Of a stretch of DNA of 9,500 nt, positions 6,107 through 9,500 are shown piece by piece. Location of the stretch: NCBI GenBank assembly GCA_012797505.1, contig JAAZOZ010000193.1:1-9500 (forward strand). The letters are read 5' to 3'. Origin of the DNA: Smithella sp. (lineage in GTDB: Bacteria; Desulfobacterota; Syntrophia; Syntrophales; Smithellaceae). Position 1 is the first letter of the stretch, and each line of letters opens with the position of its first letter. Under the pieces are notes generated by a model. It made no database searches, was not told where the DNA came from, and saw only the letters and a list, made by a program, of their open reading frames with translations. The position numbers and the translations under genes were made by a program.

Positions 6107-6715
6107 ATGAATGAACGCAATAAAAATGATTTGTTGAATATGAGGCGCGCCCAGTTAACGGCTGCGGCTTACAAGGTGGTTGCGCAGAAGGGGTACAACG
6201 ACTTCACCATCAAGGATATTGCCGAGGAAGCCGGCCTGTCCACGGGGCTGGTCCACTACTACTTCAAAAACAAGGAAGACCTGCTTTTCAAGCTGCTCAA
6301 GGAGATGAACGCCAATCTTCGGGACAGTCTGAAGAAGGCGCTCGAGGAGCTTTCCGAGCCCAGGGACAAACTGGTGGCTTTCTGCGACGAAGCCTTCGCT
6401 CTGGTGGAAAAGGAAAAGGCTTATTTTTACGTACTCATCGATTTCTGGGCGCAGATCAATCATGACGCCAGGATTCGCCAGGCGAATGTCAAGCTTTTCC
6501 AGAGCTACCGCGCCGAGATCGCGGCAATCCTTCAGGAAGGCGTGGCCAAAGGCGTTTTTACGGTAGAGGACGTGAAACTGACGTCCGTGATCATCATTGC
6601 CCTTATCCAGGGAACCATCATCCAGTATGCGATTGACAGCGAAGGGTTCAATTACAGAGAGATCAAGGAGCAGATCAAGGAGCAGATCCTCTCCAAAATC
6701 GTCAACGGAAAATAA
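6107..6715 (+). CDS. TetR-family transcriptional regulator
   Basis: A 202 aa one-component repressor of usual TetR length. The N-terminal DNA-binding domain is clear: AAYKVVAQKGYNDFTIKDIA (20-39) continues into EEAGLSTGLVHYYFKNKEDLL (40-60), the helix-turn-helix with its YYF-x-N-K-E-D-L signature. The rest is the helical ligand-binding and dimer domain, with a hydrophobic segment TSVIIIALIQGTIIQYAI (about 164-181). Many TetR regulators of fatty-acid and CoA pathways (FadR of Bacillus, KstR2 of actinobacteria) are released by acyl-CoA ligands. By context this one probably senses a pathway CoA ester and controls the cluster. It lies on the same strand between the phosphatase-like and dehydrogenase genes, so it may be co-transcribed and self-regulated. 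The ribosome binding site is weak (AGGA about 17 bases upstream), fitting low expression. It ends 20 bases before the first dehydrogenase gene. Confidence 0.93.
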   Translation: MNERNKNDLLNMRRAQLTAAAYKVVAQKGYNDFTIKDIAEEAGLSTGLVHYYFKNKEDLLFKLLKEMNANLRDSLKKALEELSEPRDKLVAFCDEAFALVEKEKAYFYVLIDFWAQINHDARIRQANVKLFQSYRAEIAAILQEGVAKGVFTVEDVKLTSVIIIALIQGTIIQYAIDSEGFNYREIKEQIKEQILSKIVNGK

Positions 6716-6735
6716 GGCATTATAAGGAGGCACTC

Positions 6736-7887
6736 ATGGAATTCGGCTTTACGGAAGAACAGTTGATGTTCAAAGATTCGGTCTATAAGTTCGCAAAAAA
6801 AGAAATTGTGCCGCTGGTCGAGGAGGCGGATCTCAAAAGCGAGTTCTCCATGGAGGTGTGGCGGAAGCTGGGAGAGATGGGCATCCTGGGCCTTCCGTTT
6901 CCGGAGGAACTGGGCGGATCGGGCGCCAGCGTGGAGACCTGCTGCCTGGCCGGCGAGGCTCTGGGGCACGCCGGCGTCGATCAGGGCCACCTGCTCGCCC
7001 TGGGCGCCCACACCTACCTGTGCGCGGACACGATCTTCAAACACGGTTCGCCCGAACAGTTGAAAAAATACATTCCGAAGCTGGCCGGCGGCGAATGGAT
7101 CGGGTGCATGGGACTGACGGAGCCGGGCGCCGGTTCGGACGCCGCGTCCATCACGACCACGGCGGTCAAAAAAGACGGCAAATGGATTCTCAACGGGACG
7201 AAGACTTTCATTACCAACGCGCCGGTCTGCAACGTCTGTGTGGTGTATGCCACGGTGGACAAAGCGCTCAAACACAAGGGCATCACCGCCTTCATCGTCG
7301 AGAGGGGCTTCCCCGGATTTGCAACCGGCGCGCCCTTCCACAAAATGGGCGTGCGGGCATCCGCGACCTCCGAAGTCATTCTGGACAACTGCGAAGTTCC
7401 GGAAGAAAACCTGCTGGGCGAGGTCGGCCGGGGATTTGAATACACCCATGAGACCCTGTCCTGGGACCGCAGCTCCCTTCTGGCGCCTTTTGTCGGCGCC
7501 CTGCAGTTCGCCATCGAGACCTGCGCCAAATACTCCCAGGACCGGGTGCAGTTCGGCCGTCCGATCAACGCTTTCCAGGCGATCCAGCACAAACTGGCGG
7601 ATATCAAGATGATCAAGGAGGCCGCCAAAATGGTCGTTTACCGCGTGGCGCACGACAAGGATTCCGGCAAGCCTTTGAATCATCTGCATACGTCCGTGGC
7701 GAAATCCATTGTCGGCGACTATGGCATCAAAGCCGCGAGCGACGCCGTGCAGATCTTCGGCGGCTACGGGTTCATCCATGAATATCCGATCGAGCGGTTC
7801 CTGAGAGATGTGAAACTGGCGCAGATCGGCGGAGGAACCTCGGAAATGCAGAAATTCATCATCTCCCGCATTTTGAGCTTTATGTAG
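6736..7887 (+). CDS. Acyl-CoA dehydrogenase, copy 1, without the usual YEGT glutamate
   Basis: A 383 aa FAD enzyme of the acyl-CoA dehydrogenase family, which desaturates an acyl-CoA between C2 and C3 and passes electrons to ETF. Visible marks are the signature MGLTEPGAGSD (125-135), WILNGTKTFITNA, the FAD contact block RVQFGRPINAFQAIQ, and GGYGFIHEYPIERFLRD near the C-terminus. The usual catalytic Glu sits in I-Y-E-G-T; here the text is IGGGTSEMQ (364-372), with Gly366 at that position. Isovaleryl-CoA and long-chain dehydrogenases place the base instead on helix G, just before an Arg. Here that spot is LSWDR with Asp244, which could be the base. Aspartate bases are reported in some cyclic acyl-CoA dehydrogenases, so an unusual or alicyclic substrate is possible. 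AAGGAGG lies five bases before the ATG. A paralogue follows 50 bases on. Family certain, substrate unknown. Confidence 0.95.
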   Translation: MEFGFTEEQLMFKDSVYKFAKKEIVPLVEEADLKSEFSMEVWRKLGEMGILGLPFPEELGGSGASVETCCLAGEALGHAGVDQGHLLALGAHTYLCADTIFKHGSPEQLKKYIPKLAGGEWIGCMGLTEPGAGSDAASITTTAVKKDGKWILNGTKTFITNAPVCNVCVVYATVDKALKHKGITAFIVERGFPGFATGAPFHKMGVRASATSEVILDNCEVPEENLLGEVGRGFEYTHETLSWDRSSLLAPFVGALQFAIETCAKYSQDRVQFGRPINAFQAIQHKLADIKMIKEAAKMVVYRVAHDKDSGKPLNHLHTSVAKSIVGDYGIKAASDAVQIFGGYGFIHEYPIERFLRDVKLAQIGGGTSEMQKFIISRILSFM

Positions 7888-7937
7888 CCGGGGGGCGGAA
7901 GCAGAATAACCAGACATCCATTCAAGGAGAATATGCC

Positions 7938-9110
7938 ATGAACTATGATTTCACACCGGAACAGTTGTCGATCAAGGACAATTTCACGAAGTTTTGCGCG
8001 AAGGAAATCGAACCGCGCGCCTCGCTGCTGGATGAGGCGCCGCATGAAGAAGTTCCCAAACTGATTAAAGCGAACATCAAGAAGATGGCCGGCATCGGCT
8101 ATCTCGGCATGGGGCATGAGGAAGCTTACGGCGGCACGAATCTCGACCTGATCAGTCAGGCCATCGCCGGAGAGGCGGTGGCCGGCGCCTGCGCCTCCAC
8201 CTTTTTATCCTGCGGCGCCTCCAGCGGGCTTTTCGGCATGCCGCTCCGCCTGTTTGGCAGCGAAGAGCAGAAGAAAAAATATCTTCCCGGCGTTATCAAA
8301 GGGGAAATCATCGGCTGCTTCGGCCTGACCGAGCCGGAGGCCGGCTCCGACGCGGCGTCCATCAAGACGACCGCCGTGAAAGACGGGGACAAGTGGATTC
8401 TCAACGGCACCAAAACATTCATCACCAACGCCACCATCGCCGATGTGGCGGCGGTTTTTGCCTACAATGACCGGGCAAAGGGGCCGGGGGGCGGCGTGAC
8501 CTGCTTCCTGGTGGAGGCGGGCACCAAAGGATTCCGGGCGGGTAAACCCTTTGACAAAATGGGGTTCCGCGGCTCCCCCACCGCCGAACTGATCCTCGAG
8601 GACTGCGAAGTGCCGGACAGCGCCGTTCTGGGCGCGGTGGGCAGCGGCTTCATCCAGGCGATGATGACGCTGGAATACGGACGGATCGGCATGGCGACCG
8701 TTTGTCTGGGCATCGCGTCCAAATGCCTGGAACTGGCCAACAAGTATTCCAAGGAGCGGGTCGTTTTCGGCAAGCCGATCAACCGTTTTCAGGAGATTTC
8801 CTTCAAACTGGCCGATATGCTGATCATGTCCGATACGGCGAGACTCCTCATTTACCAGGCTGCATGGGCCAAAGAGACGAATCATCCCGAATCCGCGGTG
8901 CTGGCGTCCGTGGCCAAACTCTGGGCTTCCGAGACCGGCAAGCAGATCTCCGATCTGGCCGTTCAAATCCATGGGGGCTACGGCTATATGAAGGAATACC
9001 CCGTGGAGCGCCTCTACCGAGACGCGAGGCTGGGTGAAATCGGCGAGGGCGCTTCGGAGATTCAGCGCATCCTGATTGCCAAAGACCTGATCCGGAAGTA
9101 CGCGGCATAA
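7938..9110 (+). CDS. Acyl-CoA dehydrogenase, copy 2, canonical glutamate present
   Basis: A 390 aa acyl-CoA dehydrogenase, a clear paralogue of the gene before it. It has FGLTEPEAGSDAASIKTTA (from about 130), KWILNGTKTFITNA, the FAD-binding block RVVFGKPINRFQEIS, and HGGYGYMKEYPVERLYRDAR near the end. Unlike copy 1 it keeps the medium/short-chain type catalytic glutamate: IGEGASEIQR with Glu370 (the usual EGT is EGA). The helix G spot reads LEYGR, with no acid before the Arg. The two copies thus carry candidate bases at different positions. They may act on successive intermediates or form a mixed tetramer; both keep FAD contacts, which argues for two working enzymes. The ATG at 7938 has AAGGAG eight bases upstream; an ATG at 7933 is out of frame. 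A 60-base gap with no gene follows. Short or branched chains are plausible substrates, but this is a guess. Confidence 0.95.
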   Translation: MNYDFTPEQLSIKDNFTKFCAKEIEPRASLLDEAPHEEVPKLIKANIKKMAGIGYLGMGHEEAYGGTNLDLISQAIAGEAVAGACASTFLSCGASSGLFGMPLRLFGSEEQKKKYLPGVIKGEIIGCFGLTEPEAGSDAASIKTTAVKDGDKWILNGTKTFITNATIADVAAVFAYNDRAKGPGGGVTCFLVEAGTKGFRAGKPFDKMGFRGSPTAELILEDCEVPDSAVLGAVGSGFIQAMMTLEYGRIGMATVCLGIASKCLELANKYSKERVVFGKPINRFQEISFKLADMLIMSDTARLLIYQAAWAKETNHPESAVLASVAKLWASETGKQISDLAVQIHGGYGYMKEYPVERLYRDARLGEIGEGASEIQRILIAKDLIRKYAA

Positions 9111-9170
9111 ACGCTCAGGCAAAGCAGTCCTCCATTCGGGGGCATGACCCTATTTCAAGGAGAAATGCAC

Positions 9171-9500
9171 ATGGCCATCGACACGAAATTTGTCGGCAAG
9201 ACCTACCCATCCTATACCTATGAGGTGGGCAAGGAAAAAATCAAAGAATATGCGAAAGCGATCAAAAATTTGGATCCGCATTATCTGGATGACGATTTCG
9301 CCGCAAAATCGAAGTACGGCGCGATCATCGCGCCGCCCACTTTTGCCGTGGTCTTCGGCGCCTATCTGATCGAGCCGGTGTTCAACGACAAAGATCTGAA
9401 CCTGAACATGGCGATGCTGGTACACGGCGAGCAGGAACTGGAGTTTTTGGAGGTGGTGAAGGCGGGAGACGCCATCACCACCGGCGCAAAAATCATCAGC
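9171..9500 (+). CDS. MaoC-like (FAS1-type N-terminal) dehydratase/hydratase domain protein, partial at window end
   Basis: The first 110 residues of a protein that runs off the window. It reads as a MaoC_dehydrat_N hot-dog domain: FVGKTYPSYTYEVGKEKIKEYAKAI, then LDPHYLDDDFA (34-44), YGAIIAPPTFAVVF (49-62) and HGEQELEFLEVVKAGDAI. Members such as HadA and ChsH2 hydrate 2-enoyl-CoA or dehydrate 3-hydroxyacyl thioesters together with a catalytic hot-dog partner or a C-terminal second hot-dog. In R-hydratases the motif is N-P-I-H; here Tyr38 stands at the His place, as in non-catalytic N-domains. The active His is therefore expected downstream in this gene or the next one. It fits the step after the two dehydrogenases. 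The start at 9171 is eight bases after AAGGAG; an in-frame ATG at 9165 is only two bases from the site and less likely. Confidence 0.87.
   Translation, partial: MAIDTKFVGKTYPSYTYEVGKEKIKEYAKAIKNLDPHYLDDDFAAKSKYGAIIAPPTFAVVFGAYLIEPVFNDKDLNLNMAMLVHGEQELEFLEVVKAGDAITTGAKIIS

Noticed and set aside
6652..7917. Long antisense open frame (421 codons) opposite the first acyl-CoA dehydrogenase
   Set aside because: Its translation shows no recognisable motif, and the + strand frame has full dehydrogenase signatures and a strong ribosome binding site. GC-rich third positions commonly leave the opposite strand open.
1..9500. CRISPR arrays, insertion sequences, tRNA or rRNA genes, attachment sites
   Set aside because: I saw no regularly spaced repeats, transposase frames, tRNA-like cloverleaf or rRNA text; coding sequence fills almost the whole window.

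Overview
The window is one dense, one-direction gene cluster for CoA-thioester metabolism. All eleven genes read on the + strand. Gaps are 60 bases or less, most genes have a strong AAGGAG/GGAGG-type ribosome binding site, and I saw no terminator-like hairpin with a T run. The cluster looks like one transcription unit that begins before base 1 and continues past base 9500. The sequence is GC-rich with GC-ending codons. The gene set (GctAB-type CoA-transferase, DUF35/thiolase pairs, paired acyl-CoA dehydrogenases, MaoC hydratase domain) fits an anaerobic or syntrophic acid degrader. My best guess is Desulfobacterota ('Deltaproteobacteria'), but nothing in the window proves the taxon.

Layout: 37-1814 holds the two subunits of a class I CoA-transferase of the glutaconate CoA-transferase type (activation of a free acid). 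1875-5158 holds a mirrored block: DUF35 Zn-ribbon/OB protein, thiolase-like protein, thiolase-like protein, DUF35 protein. 5158-6060 encodes a PPM/PP2C-type phosphatase-like protein whose start overlaps the preceding stop. 6107-6715 encodes a TetR-family regulator. 6736-9110 holds two acyl-CoA dehydrogenases in tandem. 9171-9500 is the first third or so of a MaoC-like hydratase protein cut by the window edge.

Together the genes describe a beta-oxidation-like route: CoA transfer to an acid, flavin-dependent alpha,beta-desaturation, hydration by a hot-dog hydratase, and C-C cleavage or condensation by DUF35-thiolase complexes. No 3-hydroxyacyl-CoA dehydrogenase is visible. Both thiolase-like proteins appear to lack the usual nucleophilic cysteine, and one also lacks the GHP histidine. 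That makes a retro-aldol or other non-thiolytic reaction, as known for Ltp2-DUF35 in steroid side-chain breakdown, a serious alternative to thiolysis. One acyl-CoA dehydrogenase lacks the usual catalytic glutamate and has an aspartate at the alternative base position. The substrate cannot be read from the sequence; a branched, alicyclic, aromatic-derived or dicarboxylic acid is plausible.

The most unusual points are the mirrored pair of DUF35/non-canonical thiolases and the translationally coupled PPM phosphatase-like gene inside a catabolic operon.
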